This document shows, piece after piece, positions 11,405-22,167 of a stretch of 64,000 nucleotides of DNA. The stretch is from NCBI RefSeq assembly GCF_032854445.1, contig NC_088302.1, forward strand, positions 6,817,338 through 6,881,337. The letters run 5' to 3'. The DNA is from Liolophura sinensis (taxonomy: Eukaryota > Mollusca > Polyplacophora > Chitonida > Chitonidae). The translations under genes and the position numbers were made by a program. The notes beneath the pieces were generated by a model. The model saw nothing but the letters and a program-made list of their open reading frames with translations, was not told the DNA's origin and ran no database searches. Within the stretch, counting starts at the first letter, position 1. Each line of letters starts with the position of its first letter.

Positions 11405-11757
11405 GATGCTGTCAATTAAATCATATATAGAGTTGACCGTGTAGAATCTTTGCCGAACATAAGCAAAGTCAAGACCGTCAACCAGAATATGTTTAATGCC
11501 ATATTAGGCATCACATCCAACACATTCGGGAGCACTGCTCCCATCTAAGATGAAATTGTGTGTTAGATGAGAGTGCCCAACACGCACCTCGTTAAAACTA
11601 CTTGGTCTCTACGAGACATTTGACAAGTATAGGCATTGTAACCAAGCACAGGATGAATAACATGCAGTTTATTGTGGATCTGCAAGACCCATTCACCATG
11701 CCAAAGACGACGAATATATTTAAGAATATTAGACTTTATGTCAGTGTACGGTATCAC
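11405..11757 (-). pseudogene. Inverted LINE-A ORF2 3' piece inside the L3 leader
   Basis: On the minus strand this reads the end of ORF2: IPYTDIKSNILKYIRRLWHG, LQIHNKLHVIHPV, GYNAYTCQMSRRDQVVLTR and, after a frameshift, the C-terminal finger segment and TVNSIYDLIDSI. Both flanks are forward-strand LINE-A leader (CTCACATCTT on the left, AATGTTATTTCTGAAAT on the right). The leader between those points, present in L5 and L7, is missing, so this is a replacement rather than a simple insertion. Confidence 0.85.
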
Positions 11758-11976
11758 ATCATTTAGAAAACAAATGTTATTTCTGAAATATTATTTGCGG
11801 GACTAGGCTTTGAGGCGGTGGCTGATGGGCAATCGAATAGATTGAATTCAACTTTTGGTATAAATCAATCTGTTCGAGTTTACCTCATATGGAGTCCTTG
11901 GCGTCTTTCCTCCTGGGTATTCCCAGGTTCAGGCATCGCATCACTCCGTGGTGGGTGGGGAAACATATGGGATGAA

Positions 11977-11979
<3 letters not shown>

Positions 11980-12028
<49 letters not shown>
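11980..12028. repeat. (TA)n microsatellite in the L3 leader
   Basis: About 49 bases of alternating T and A. It lies where other LINE-A copies have a short TATATATTTATTA stretch just before ORF1, so it probably grew from that seed. Confidence 0.95.
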
Positions 12029-12031
<3 letters not shown>

Positions 12032-12039
12032 ATCCATGT

Positions 12040-13370
12040 CTGCCGTAAAAATGTTTCTAATATATCTAACAGATCTTCCTCTCAAGCGACTTCGTCTTCA
12101 AGTACCGATAAAAAGAGGAAGTTATCCGACTCATTTGATAATGAACAGAACAGTTGGCCGGCTTTCATTGTTCCCTCAACTAAGAGTGAACAAAAGGAGG
12201 CTTCAAAAATTCATCCGTTTCTCTTGCGAAGCGCCCTCCAGGGCGCAGCTGGAACTCTAAACAAACGTAAAAAAACTTAGATCCGGAGACATTCTCACTG
12301 AATGTGTCCGGCAAAAACAATCAAAGAGTTTACTTAAATAAAATATCTGATATATCTGTTTTTATCTCCCCTCGACATTCCCTGAAGAGTCGGGGAATAG
12401 TTCGTGACAGGGATAGCGATATAACTGACCTAACTGAGGAAGAAATTTGCCAAGAACTAAATTCACAGGGTGTTATCAGAGTAAAACCCTTCATTACGAA
12501 GAAATCTGGTAACCTCCTTAAACTTAATACATACCTGCTGACCTTTAACACTAACTCCCTTCCGTTGCCTATCTACGTTTGCCCGTATAGGGTCAATGTG
12601 GATTTCTACATCCTTGATCCTACACGTTGTTTTAATTGCCAAAGATTTGGTCACGGCAAGGGCCAATGTAAGAATAAAATGATTTGTTTCAAATGCGGCA
12701 GTGAAGATCATGATGGTTTCGACTGCAGCAACACAGTTGAGTGTTGCAACTGAGTGGAGATCACTCCCCAAGGGACTGTCCGCTTTTCGTTAAGGAAAAA
12801 CAAATCATCATCTTGAAAATTAAAAATAATATATCCTATCAGGACGTCCGGAAATTAGCCTCACTGTCTAATACTCACTGTCTACAGACTTCGTTTGTCA
12901 ATGTGGTCAAGCGAGTAGCAACTGTTGGTACTTAAACCTCTTGGAATTGGCCCATTGGAAACGACAACCTAGGTATGTTTCTGTGCAACTTTAGTCTCAA
13001 CATTCGTTTAATTCTTCCTCAACCAAACTACTTCAACACAACAAATAAAAACAGTAAACAGTATAGAACACCCTGGTTAACCACCTGAGCCCAATTCCCC
13101 TAAGAAATAATGACAAAAACTAGTCCAAAAACAGATTTCAAAATAATAATAAAATAACAACTAATAAACCTAGTGGCCCCACAGAGCGTCCATCTAAGGC
13201 AACTAGGGATCCTATCCAAACTTTCAATAAGTTTGGATCGTTGGAGGGCGTTGGTCCTTCAGCATCAGATGCATCAAGGAGATCTTCCAGCCGATCTCCA
13301 ATGAAGGGTCGTCCTCGTTTGAAACATAAAGAAAAATCTCCTATACGTCTCCCTCCATATCGGCGATATA
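12040..13370 (+). pseudogene. LINE-A ORF1 (zinc-knuckle RNA-binding protein), best copy (L3)
   Basis: This is the least damaged ORF1. A variable N-terminus (SSSTDKKRKLSDSFDNEQNS, WPAFIVPSTKSEQ, KIHPFLLRSALQGAAG) leads to a stop and shift near 12280-12304. Then comes the conserved middle (FISPRHSLKSRGIVRDRDSD, ITDLTEEEICQELNSQGVIR) and a PRE/RRM-like segment (TKKSGNLLKLNTYLLTF, PYRVNVDFYI). After it are three CCHC knuckles: CFNCQRFGHGKGQC, CFKCGSEDHDGFDC and CCN(C)...DH...DC, the last split by a stop near 12753. The C-terminus is low-complexity and ends in a basic SP-x-KGR-x-R-x-KHK stretch. ORF1 proteins of this kind bind element RNA. Confidence 0.85.
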
Positions 13371-13760
13371 TGACAAAATTATACAGAGGCATTGTCGAGG
13401 CCTTAAGATAAATTTTATTAAAATAACACAGCTTGTCCTATTATCAAATCCTATTACCCTGTGTCTTCAGGACACTCACCTGAAGACAACTGACAAACGT
13501 AAGACAACTCTTAAAACTTACTCATTATGCAGTACTTACTCAAATGAAGAAGAGCGAATTTTATCCTGGATGGGAGCAATGCTTCCGAGTGTGTTGGGTG
13601 TGATGCCCAATATGACATCGAAAAACACCCTGGTTGACTGTGTGGCCGTGTTCGGCAAAGATTCTACAGTCAACTCTATATATGATTTTATTTGACAGCA
13701 TCGCTGGAGATGTTGTAATAAATTATTTCAGAGCCTTTGGCCCTTATCATGAAATATAAC
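13371..13760 (+). pseudogene. LINE-A ORF2 remnant (L3)
   Basis: Only the ends of ORF2 survive. The first part carries the start of the endonuclease (IQ-x-HCRGLK, then LQDTHLKTTDK) up to about 13556. The second carries the C-terminal finger region (ECVGCDAQYDI, later VNSIYDF). RT and RNase H are gone. Confidence 0.8.
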
Positions 13761-14022
13761 CTTTAATTGTCTTAAATTTTTATAGATAAAAAGTTATATA
13801 CATATAGATTTCTAAATATACTACTTTTTTAAATATATTGGTTATCGAGTTTTAACTGTTTTGTTTTTTCATCTGATTTTAGACATGTCTGAACTTTTTT
13901 TTTGATGTTCTCACTATCATGTCTAAAACCTTAACCGTCTCGTGTTTTCCCATTGTTCTCGCCACGATATGGCTGAAATATTGCCGATGTGGCGTTAAGC
14001 CATACTCATTCATTTATTCCCC

Positions 14023-14496
14023 TTTCCATTTCTGTAATTCGTAAGTCCCGTTGGAAGATCAGAGGATAGCACAGTGCGGCCAAGCATAGTTAACATGTAA
14101 GCCATGCTCGAGGACGCGGATTGGTAATCGTCACCTTTGACCCTACAGATTTAACCATGCACACTTGTAACGCTGAAATGGCTTATTGTTTACCGTTACG
14201 CCTGTAGTTCCTCAAACGCCGGTAGAAACTTTGGACGGAAACAAAGGGAACAGGATCTTTCTTAGAACGCATTGATTCGCGTCCTTTCGTCTATACAGAC
14301 ATTCGTATACCAGGCGTAAACCACAATGGACGTTCCGGATCAGTAATCACAAGGAAAGACTCCCAACACAATTAACACAACCCGCAAGAAACTAAAAAAT
14401 CATACAAAGAGAAGCATTCAACAGATTTAAATAACGTTGGAAAGATGATAATATTGAAGAAGGTTTTAGTTGTGGATAATAAAATGTTATCGGTGT
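14023..14496. other. Unassigned spacer
   Basis: No element or gene recognised between the L3 tail and the L4 fragment. Confidence 0.4.
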
Positions 14497-14619
14497 ATAT
14501 ATCGGTGTATATATAAACTTGCAATCCTGCAAAACTTTGCTGAATTATAAGAGGATTTGTATCTGATTTATACTTACGTAGATCAAATATTAATTGAGTT
14601 GTGGAAGAAGCCAGGGAGG
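14497..14619 (-). mobile_element. LINE-A copy L4, left part
   Basis: Minus-strand ORF2 sequence around the RNase H start (matching NPLIIQ-x-FAEIK-x-DY and IYTD in other copies). It stops at GGAAGAAGCCAGGGAGG, exactly at the left LTR of the gypsy element. The matching continuation begins at 23654, so L4 was one piece before the LTR element inserted. Confidence 0.8.
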
Positions 14620-14772
14620 TGTCATGTTGCTTGAATGAAAAACAACAGAGATGATCAGTTAGAGCACAAAAGTCCTACAATCTGTATTGATGATTGTGAT
14701 CGTTATCAGTGGCACATGGCTGAATGCTTATTACAAACCTAACTTACACAAGAAATGGATGACAATATTACA
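14620..14772 (-). repeat. Gypsy 3' LTR
   Basis: On the element strand it starts TGTAATATTGTCATCC and ends CAAGCAACATGACA. It pairs with the LTR at 23511-23653, with shared blocks GAGCACAA, CAATCTGTATTGATGAT and AACCTAACTTACA. The two differ by several substitutions and small indels, so the insertion is not recent. Confidence 0.9.
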
Positions 14773-14786
14773 TCTGTCCCCTCCTT
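14773..14786 (-). other. Polypurine tract of the gypsy element
   Basis: AAGGAGGGGACAGA on the element strand lies immediately upstream of the 3' LTR, the expected place for second-strand priming. Confidence 0.75.
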
Positions 14787-15099
14787 AACTGAAAACTTGA
14801 CTGTGCTGCTACGTTGCTGTTTACAATAAAATGGTAGTAAGAAGCAGTGAGTGTTGCCTTTGACAACCGTCCATGGAATATCTGCATTCTTACAAACTTA
14901 GAAATAAGGTTCAAGAACGTTTGATTTCAATTAAGCTAAATGATCAAAGCTGTAATATATACAAAAAATCATTGTAAGTTATTAACACGGAACAGTTTAA
15001 GTTCACGAACAGTCCACTGGGTGAAAGTCAAGCTTGGTTAATGCGAAAATGTTACTCAGTTAACAAAACGCTGATTTGACGTCCATAGCGTTCAGTTAG

Positions 15100-15531
15100 A
15101 TTTCTGTGATCAGTCCATTTGGAGCACGCCCCTGGCGCTGTGGATACCTGCGTTGAAAAGCGCGTGGTGAAGTGTTGGGTACTCCATTGTCAGCATCTGA
15201 GTCGTCTTCACAATCTGATTCTTCTCCCCTCCTGGAAAATGATCAAATGGACAAAGAAACTTTCTTGTCGTGCGAAGTATTTCGCGTGATACTGCGTTTA
15301 GAGTTCTTAGCTTCACAGAACCTTTTACTGCAATCACTGTGTACGGCTGAGCACAGAATGGAGTGAACAGTTTGTTAGTCTTTGGTTGACGTACAAGAAC
15401 GGCATCGCCGATTTAAATCTCGCCGGGTTTTGCGCGTTTTCGTTTGTGAGAGTAACGTTTCATCTTCGTTTTTGACATCGCGTCAATGTGCCCGGTGACA
15501 CTCATTAGGACAGGGCGACTGAAGCTCAGGT
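15100..15531 (-). pseudogene. Gypsy integrase, C-terminal part
   Basis: The minus strand reads DAMSKTKMKRYSHKRKRAKP, then GDAVLVRQPKTNKLFTPF and QPYTVIAVKGS, with stops between. This is the chromo-like or GPY-type C-terminal region that follows the integrase core in Ty3/gypsy elements. The N-terminal part lies beyond the nested LINE, at 20054 and above. The bases next to L5 (15519-15531, CTGAAGCTCAGGT) recur in diverged form at 20041-20053. Confidence 0.82.
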
Positions 15532-16150
15532 CCCCCGAGGGGTTTCCGGGGTGAAAAGAATAGGACCTCAGCACTCTAGGCAAGCTTGTCGTAAAAGTCG
15601 ACTAACCTAGAGCTCTCCTGTGTGAGCCCGGTGAATATAATAGACTCACATCTTCTCGGTTGTGTAAGAGGCAACCGGGGAGCGACCTGGTTGCCGTGGG
15701 TTGCGACCCGTAATCTACGAGGACAGAGTCCTGGTGGTTGAGGGCGTGTTGGTCTTGCGAGATCCTCACGCCCAACACGTCACTTTGGCCCTTACTTGGA
15801 GAGAGACGGGAGGTCGGGTGGACCCGGTCCAATCAATCGGCTTGGTCACGCCTTGCCTCTGCGTGGTCCCAAAATGTATCCGTAACACCACTCCTTAGAG
15901 AATATGTTATTTCTGAAATTTTATTTGCGGAACTGCTTTTTGGGGGAATGGCTAATGGATCAATTGAGTAGAATGTGTCTGATGTGCGACCTTATTAATT
16001 AAATGGGGTTTGCTCATTAAGGCCATCTATTCGAGTATACCTCACGTGGAATGCTTGGTGCGTTTCCTGGTGGGTATTCCCAGGTTAAGGCATCCCCCTT
16101 GTTGGAACTCTGTGGTGAGTGGGGAACACGTGGGGTAAATTTTTTATATA
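15532..16150 (+). promoter_or_regulatory. LINE-A 5' leader (L5), structured
   Basis: A leader of about 600 bases, conserved in L3, L6, L7, L8, L9, L11 and L12. Potential hairpins: CTCTAGG (15574-15580) with CCTAGAG (15606-15612), enclosing GTCG/CGAC; TGTGAGCC (15621-15628) with GACTCACA (15643-15650), one mismatch here but perfect in L7, L8 and L11; and CGGTTG with CAACCG around a nine-base loop near 15657-15677. The block GAGAGACGGGAGGTCGGG and a G-rich GTGAGTGGGGAACACGTGGG come later. It probably holds the internal promoter of the element and an RNA structure; neither is proven by sequence alone. Confidence 0.65.
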
Positions 16151-16184
16151 TTTATTATCTCTATTTCAAACCTTCCATCTAATG

Positions 16185-17320
16185 TTTATTATAAATCCAT
16201 CAGGTCTTTCCTCTCAGCCGACTTCGTCAAATGCTGACAAAAAGAGGCAGTTAGAGGGTTTGTCAGACTCCCTTGATAATGCTCGGGACACATGACCGGC
16301 TTTCATCGTTCTCTCAAAGAGTGAACAAAAGCCGGCATCGAAAATCCATCCATTTATTTTAAAACGGGCTTTACAGGGCGCAGCGGGCAAGCTAAAAAAC
16401 GTAAAAAAGCTAAGATCCGGAGACATTCTCATAGAATGTTTCCGGAAACAACAATCAACAAATCTACTAACTTTAACAAAAATATGTGATACTCCGGCGT
16501 TTACATCCCCTCACAATTCCCTAGATAGTCAGGGGATTATACGTGATAGGGATGGAGATATTATACACCTAACAAAGGAAGAAATTTGAGCAGAGCTACA
16601 TTCACGGGGTGTTACCAGTCGGACGTTTCACAACAAAAAAGTTGGTAACATCATAGAATTAAATGCATGTCTTCTGACTTTCAACAGGAAATCCCTTCCG
16701 TCGTACATCTACATTGGCCCGTACAGGGTTAGTGTACACTTATATATTCCTAACCCAACACGGCGTTTCAACTGTCAAAAATTTGGTCACGGTCATGGCC
16801 AGTGTAAAAATAAACCGATTTGCTTCCGATGCAATAGTGAAGGTCGTGATGGTTTTGACTTCAACAACACAGTTAACTATTGCAAATGCGGTGGAGATCA
16901 CATGGCCTTCGCTAAAGATTGTCTATTGTTCTTAAGGAAAAACAAATAAAAAATTTAAAACTTAAAAACAATATATCATATCAGGAGGCACGTAATTTGG
17001 TGTCACCCTCAAATACTACTCTAAAGACTTCGTTTGCCAATGTGGTCAAGCGAGTAGCATCTGTTGCTACTCAAACTTCCTTGACTTGGCCCATTGGAAA
17101 CGACAAACCTAGTTCTACTTCTGTCCAAATTTCGGCTCAACCTGTGCTTAATTCTTGCTCAAGTCAGACTACGCCAATACAACAACAAATAACGCCGGTA
17201 AGTAGCACCGTACAAACTGACAAACCTGATCCCAATGTCCCTAACAATAATAATGCCAAAACTAAATTTAAACATAAAACTTATTAATAATAAACCTAGT
17301 GGTCCCACAGAGCGCCTCTG
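16185..17320 (+). pseudogene. LINE-A ORF1 (L5)
   Basis: ORF1 with an N-terminal ADKKRQLEGLSDSLDNA-type start, then a conserved middle (EIHPFILK-like, ILKRALQGA-like), a YIGPYRVSVHLYIPNPTRR segment and the zinc knuckle region at about 16768-16920. Key residues are lost: the first Cys of knuckle 1 is Arg (RRFNCQKFGHGHGQC), and knuckle 2 lacks His and its last Cys (CFRCNSEGRDGFDF). The C-terminal TSFANVVKRVASVATQTSLT stretch is intact. Stops and frameshifts near 16590 and 16920. Confidence 0.82.
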
Positions 17321-17470
17321 TAAGGCCACTAGGGTCGTTGGAAGTCAACATCAGATGAGGATGTGATGGATACATCACCCGCACCAGGGAGATCTAACAG
17401 CCGATCTCCACGAAAGGGTCGTCCCCGGTCCAAACACAAAGTTAACCTCCTATACCTCTCCCGCAAAAAA

Positions 17471-19575
17471 ATGGCGATATATGATAAAATTATACAACGA
17501 AACTCACCTAAAGACATCTGACAAAGATAAAATAACTCTTAAAAATTATTCACCTTATAGCACCTATTGTATTGAAGAAGAGCGAGCTGCAGGCGGCTCC
17601 TCGATCTTCGTAAATAACAATATTATTCATAGCCCTGTTGCTCTGGATACAGAGCTTCAGGCAGTGGCCTTCGTGTTGCATTGTCTGAAACAATAACTTT
17701 ATGTTCAGTGTATATTCCTCCTAACATTTCTTTGACAGCTTACCAGTTACATAATTAAAAAGAACAATTGCCAAAACCTTTTATAATAAGGGGAGATTTT
17801 AATTCCCATGACCCCCTTTGGGGCAGTAATAACATAAATAATAAGGGCAAGATAGTCGAAGACTTCTTATCGAAGGAGGAACTGTGTTATTTCAATGATG
17901 GTTCTAATACCTATTTACATCCGGGTAATGGCACTTATTCTGCTATCGATCTCACTATCACAGATCCATCACTTTTTGATTTTTTTTGGAAGGTGCATGA
18001 CGATCTTTGTGGTAGTGACCATTTTCCTACTATCCTGGAGCATATCACTTCTAATTCTTTCGAACATGTAGCTAGGTGGAAATTCGATAAAGCAGATTGG
18101 ATCGCATTTGAGATGTTCTGTGACGCTGATATCACTCCAGAGACTGAATGCAGCAGATGATCCTATATTAAAATTTAATGAACTTGTATGACGAGCTGCC
18201 GTTAGAATTTTACCTACGACATCGACAAATCCAAAATCCAAAAGTAAACCCTGGTACAACAATGACTGTCGTAAAGCCATCAAGAGCCGGGAAAAGGCTG
18301 AACACAGATATAATCATTGTCCTACTGATAATCATTTAAACCAGGTTCGTAATTATAGAGCTAAAGCTCGCCGATTACTCAAGTCCAAGATCTTGTTGGC
18401 GGGACTTTGTTTCAGGCATTACGTCAAAAACACCCATGCGTAAGGTCTGGAACATGCTTCAGAAACTTAAGGGCAAAAATAACAAAGTCCAGCTCTTAAA
18501 ACATGGAGATAATATATTAACCTCTCCATCTCATATAGCCAATAAATTAGCTGAGATAATTTCCCAGAAGTCTTCTTCTGAGAATTATACTCAAGAATTC
18601 CAGCATATAAAAACCGAAAAGCAGAAAATTAAATTGACCTTTTGTTTCTAAAAATTTAGAAGATTATAATTATCCTTTTAATATCGAGGAACTTAAAACT
18701 GCATTAAGAAAGGCCCACAATACTGCTTGTGGTCCAGATAACGTATATTATAAGCTTCTGAACCATTTACCATCTGACCCACTGGAGACTCTCTTGGACT
18801 TGCTTAATGATATTTGGATAACTGGTATTTTTACATCGTCATGGAGAGAGGCGTGTACTATCCCGGTTCACAAACCGGGTAAGGATCATACTGATCCAAA
18901 TAATGACCGCCCCATAATGATAGACTTGTTTGTTTTCTTGAAACCAACAAGTTACTTTCTAATATTCAATGTGGTTGTAGGTCTACCGTGGATCACCTTG
19001 TTCGATTTGAAACTTTTATTCGCGACGGCTTCATCAGTAACGAACATGTGGTGTCCATATTTTTTTGACCTTGAAAAGGCCTACGACACCACATGGAAAT
19101 ATGGTATTCTAAAAGACCTCGCGAATATGGGTGTTAAAGGTCGATTACCATAATTTATATCCAAATTTTTATCTGATCGTCATTTTAAGGTACGGGTGGG
19201 GTACACTCTTTCCGACTCTTATGAGCCGGAAATGGGTGTACCCCAGGGCAGCATTCTATCACCAACTCTGTTAAGCATAAAAATAAATGGCTTGGCTAAA
19301 ACATTAACATCTGGCACAGAAGGTTCTTTATATGTCGATGACTTCCTTATATGCTACCGAGCTAAGAATATGAATAATATCGAACGTCAGTTGCAGCTTT
19401 GTCTCAATAAAATCGAGAAATCGGCAACTAAAAACGGTTTTAGATTTTCAACATCTAAAACCGTCGGTATGCATTTTTGTAACAAACGGAAACTTCATCT
19501 TGACACTGAGCTTAATTTTTGTGGTGAACAGATTAAAATTGTTGGAGAAACTTTAAAAAATTTTTAGTTATAATG
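17471..19575 (+). pseudogene. LINE-A ORF2, 5' two-thirds (L5)
   Basis: It starts MAIYDKIIQ and then loses the first endonuclease strand (WNCRGLK) by deletion. It keeps the rest of the APE fold: EERAAGGSSIFVNNNIIHS, IIRGDFNSHDPLWGSNN (17782-17832), AIDLTITDPS and CGSDHFPTILEHI. RT follows: NHLPSDP, HKPGKDHTDPNN, LEKAYDTTWKYGILKD, EMGVPQGSILSPTLL and the catalytic YVDDF at about 19330-19344, then TSKTVGMHFCNKRK. It breaks off at about 19575, before the RT thumb, so RNase H is missing. There are several frameshifts. Confidence 0.85.
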
Positions 19576-19589
19576 TTTGATAGTAAGCT

Positions 19590-19797
19590 GTCTCCAAAAT
19601 ATGGTCCTGTATACGAAGACCAAATGGACATCCTTTTAACAAAATCTTGTCAGGACATTTATTAAACTTATCTACATAACATGGATTAAAAACACAGTCG
19701 TAGGCAGGGTTTGTTGCATGAGCTTTAAGCTTACTAGCGTATTGAAGGCTTAGTTTTATACGTCGGTTATATGAAGAAGGCTCATTTGCCTCCACGT
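19590..19797 (-). pseudogene. Inverted LINE-A ORF2 piece inside L5
   Basis: The minus strand reads EANEPSSYNRRIKLSLQYAS, TNPAYDCVFNPCYVDKFNKC and PFGLRIQDHI, which is the region between RT and RNase H of ORF2. Forward-strand LINE-A lies on both sides (RT on the left, 3' UTR on the right), so this is an inversion with flanking deletion inside L5. Confidence 0.85.
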
Positions 19798-20053
19798 AAA
19801 AAAAAGTTATAGATATATTTCTTGATATACCATTTCTAAAAAATGCACGTTTTCGAGTTTTAACTGTTTTGGTTGTTCTTATCTGTTTTTAAACGTGTCC
19901 AAGCATTGATGTTTCATTTTTGATGTTCTTACCACGACATCGGAAAGTTAAACCGCCTCGTGTTGTCACCTTGCTCTCATCACGATATGGCTGAAATATT
20001 GCCGATGTGGCGTTAAACCATAATCATTCATTCATTCATTCTGAATCTCTTGT

Positions 20054-22167
20054 ACTTTCACTCTAATCGGTCGACCCATCAAAAGCTCGGCTGGTGAATT
20101 ACCTGTATAGGCGTTATGGAAACAGGCTTTGTATCGCTACCCTTATGACTGATGTTGGATTTAGGCTGTCCCGAGAGTTTTACCTATGTTCGCCATAAAC
20201 GGGTCTGATGACAAAACCCTAGATATTCAGCAAACTTCGTGATGTTTTGACTATTAAAGGGCGGTCCGTTTTCCGTTTGTCTGGGATTCCTTAGGCAGAG
20301 AAAATTTTGTATAAACAACATGTGTAATTGTTGTGTGGCTTGTCGATTTCATAATTTCAACAACTGGAAACCTCGAATAATCGTCAATCAGGACCAGGAG
20401 ATACTCTGAAGTTGAAATGGTCCTAGAAAGTCAGCAGAGACATGCTGCCATAGTCCAAGGGGTAGTTCTATCATCCGCAGTGGTTGGTAAGTTTTCACGT
20501 TATTGGCTGCTTGACAATTCAACTAGACTGTCAATTTGAGAAAACCACACCTTTTCACGTAACAGATGCTTAGTTTTCACAACACCTAGGTGACCCTCGT
20601 GGGCAAGAGTGACAGCTTTGTTGAGAAGTGATTGAGGGGTTACAGTCATTGATCCTCGGAGGAGAATCTTCATTTTAGGGTTTATGGAGAATTTGTTTCC
20701 GATGTGGTAACAAGTGTTAAGATTCTTTATATGTTCGCGCCACTTCAGAGTCATGGCCTTGGGCACGGCAAGTTAATATATTCCTCCGCGATTTTCTCTG
20801 ATGTTGTGGTTGGTACCGTTTGCACAGGATGTCGGCTGAGGTAATCCGCCGGAGTCTTCCTGCACGCTGGTTTACACTGAAGTTGTAACGTTGCAAACGC
20901 ATGGATCATCGTTCAATTCGCGCTGAGGGCCTGGACTTGGGATTGTTCAGTATCAGTTCCAGTGGTTTATTAGCGGTACGCCTTTAAGGTACAAGTTAAA
21001 GTGCTCGCAACGCCATAAAACAATTAGGCCTTCTCCTTTAGTAGGAGAATAGCGCTGTTCAACAGGTGTTAGAGCTCTTCCGGACCACCACGTTGTGTAA
21101 GAATGACTCCTACACCGACAGGACTTGCATCAGTGATGAGCTCTGTTTGTTTTTTTCGGATGGAGATAGGCCCAAACTGTGTTACTCCGTAGTTGTTTCA
21201 TGGTGAAAAAGGCTTGATTTTGATCCGTTCCCCATTCCCAGTCTGCGTCTTTCAGAGTAAGCTTCCGGATTTGTTCAATTATAGTTGCGTAATCTGGGAT
21301 AAACCTTGAGCAGTAGCCTGACATGCCGAGAAGGATTTTCACATCAAACTGGTTGGTCTGCGCTGGTAGCTTCTGGACCGATTCTACTTTGTTCGGGTGT
21401 GGTGAAATACTGCCTTGCTGAACACAAAGGCTTAGAAATCGAGTCTCGATTGGCTGAATCGACACTTTTCCTTGTTAAGGGTGATGTTTCTTTCAAATTC
21501 TTGTCGTGGTCAGCATTGCCTGCGCCATACACAAGTACATCGTCACTCAAGTTCATAGTTCCGGGTATGCCGTCCAAAACTTGACGAATTGTCTTTTGGG
21601 ACACTCCGAAAGCGGACGAAACTCCAAAGTTAAGGCGTTTGAAGCGTCTTACATGAGTGGTGAAAGTTCTTACGTACCTGGACACGGGCGCTTACTCGAG
21701 CTGATAAGCTTTGTTTAAGTCAAGCTTACTGAAGACAGTCGCTCCATTGAGATAATATCATCAAGGGTAGGTATGATGTGTCGTTCTCTTTTGATAGCCT
21801 GATTGGGTAGTCGCATGTTATCACAGATGCGTACTGGAGACAGATCTTTAGGCTTGGGAGCAACAACGATCGGTGATACCCACAGTGTCGGACCGTCAAC
21901 TTTCTCTATGATGTCGAGGGTTTCTAGTTTTGCCCATTCCTCTACCTTTTTACAAAGGTGGAACGGAATTCTCCGATGTGGCCTTGTGATAGGTTTTACT
22001 TCCGGGTCGATATGAACGCGTACTTGAAAGTTGTTTAGCTTGCCGATTCCTTCAAATCTGTCACTGTATTCATCAAAGTCTAGGCGATTTTCACTGTGAT
22101 GAGACGGCTGTTCTGTGTTATCGGACAATGAATCACACTTCTGTTTGTCAACATTTAACAGTTTCAC
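20054..22167 (-). pseudogene. Gypsy pol: RT, RNase H and integrase N-terminal part
   Basis: On the minus strand, from 22167 downwards. The RT start has RVHIDPEVKPITRPHRRIPF and WVSPIVVAPKPKDLSPVRIC. The palm has LNFGVSSAFGV and a catalytic box reading MNLSDDVLVYG (about 21530-21560), so Ser replaces the usual Tyr-x-DD pattern. The RT connection has LLGMSGYCSRFIPDYATI. RNase H has ELITDASPVGVGVILTQ and ends with a PADYLSRHP-type end. Integrase follows: a zinc region (TLAHEGHLGVVKTKHLLREK), then VSADFLGPF and NGPPFNSQN with many stops. The integrase continues at 15531 beyond the nested LINE. RT-RNase H-IN is the canonical Ty3/gypsy order. Multiple frameshifts. Confidence 0.85.

Larger units (their letters stand above)
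11283..14022 (+). mobile_element. LINE-A copy L3, internally deleted and rearranged
   Basis: A forward copy from near the 5' end of the leader (GTGATAAGAATAGG...CTCTAGGCAAGCTTG) to the 3' tail (GGCGTTAAGCCATACTCATT). Three alterations are visible. The middle of the leader is replaced by an inverted piece of LINE-A ORF2 (11405-11757). A long (TA)n tract lies at the leader/ORF1 boundary. ORF2 is reduced to its first and last segments, joined at about 13557, where GAAGAAGAGCGAA (endonuclease part) runs straight into TTTATCCTGGATGGGAGCAA (C-terminal finger region). Confidence 0.88.
15532..20040 (+). mobile_element. LINE-A copy L5, nested in the gypsy integrase
   Basis: A near end-to-end forward copy: it starts CCCCCGAGGGGTTTCCGG and ends CGTTAAACCATAATC plus ATTC repeats. 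It is flanked by a diverged target duplication (CTGAAGCTCAGGT at 15519-15531, CTGAATCTCTTGT at 20041-20053, 10 of 13 identical). The 3' part of ORF2 has been replaced by a short inverted ORF2 piece (19590-19797) followed by the 3' UTR. Confidence 0.9.

Noticed and set aside
11885-12085. Reading frames rich in Ile-Tyr repeats
   Set aside because: They are translations of the (TA)n microsatellite in the L3 leader.
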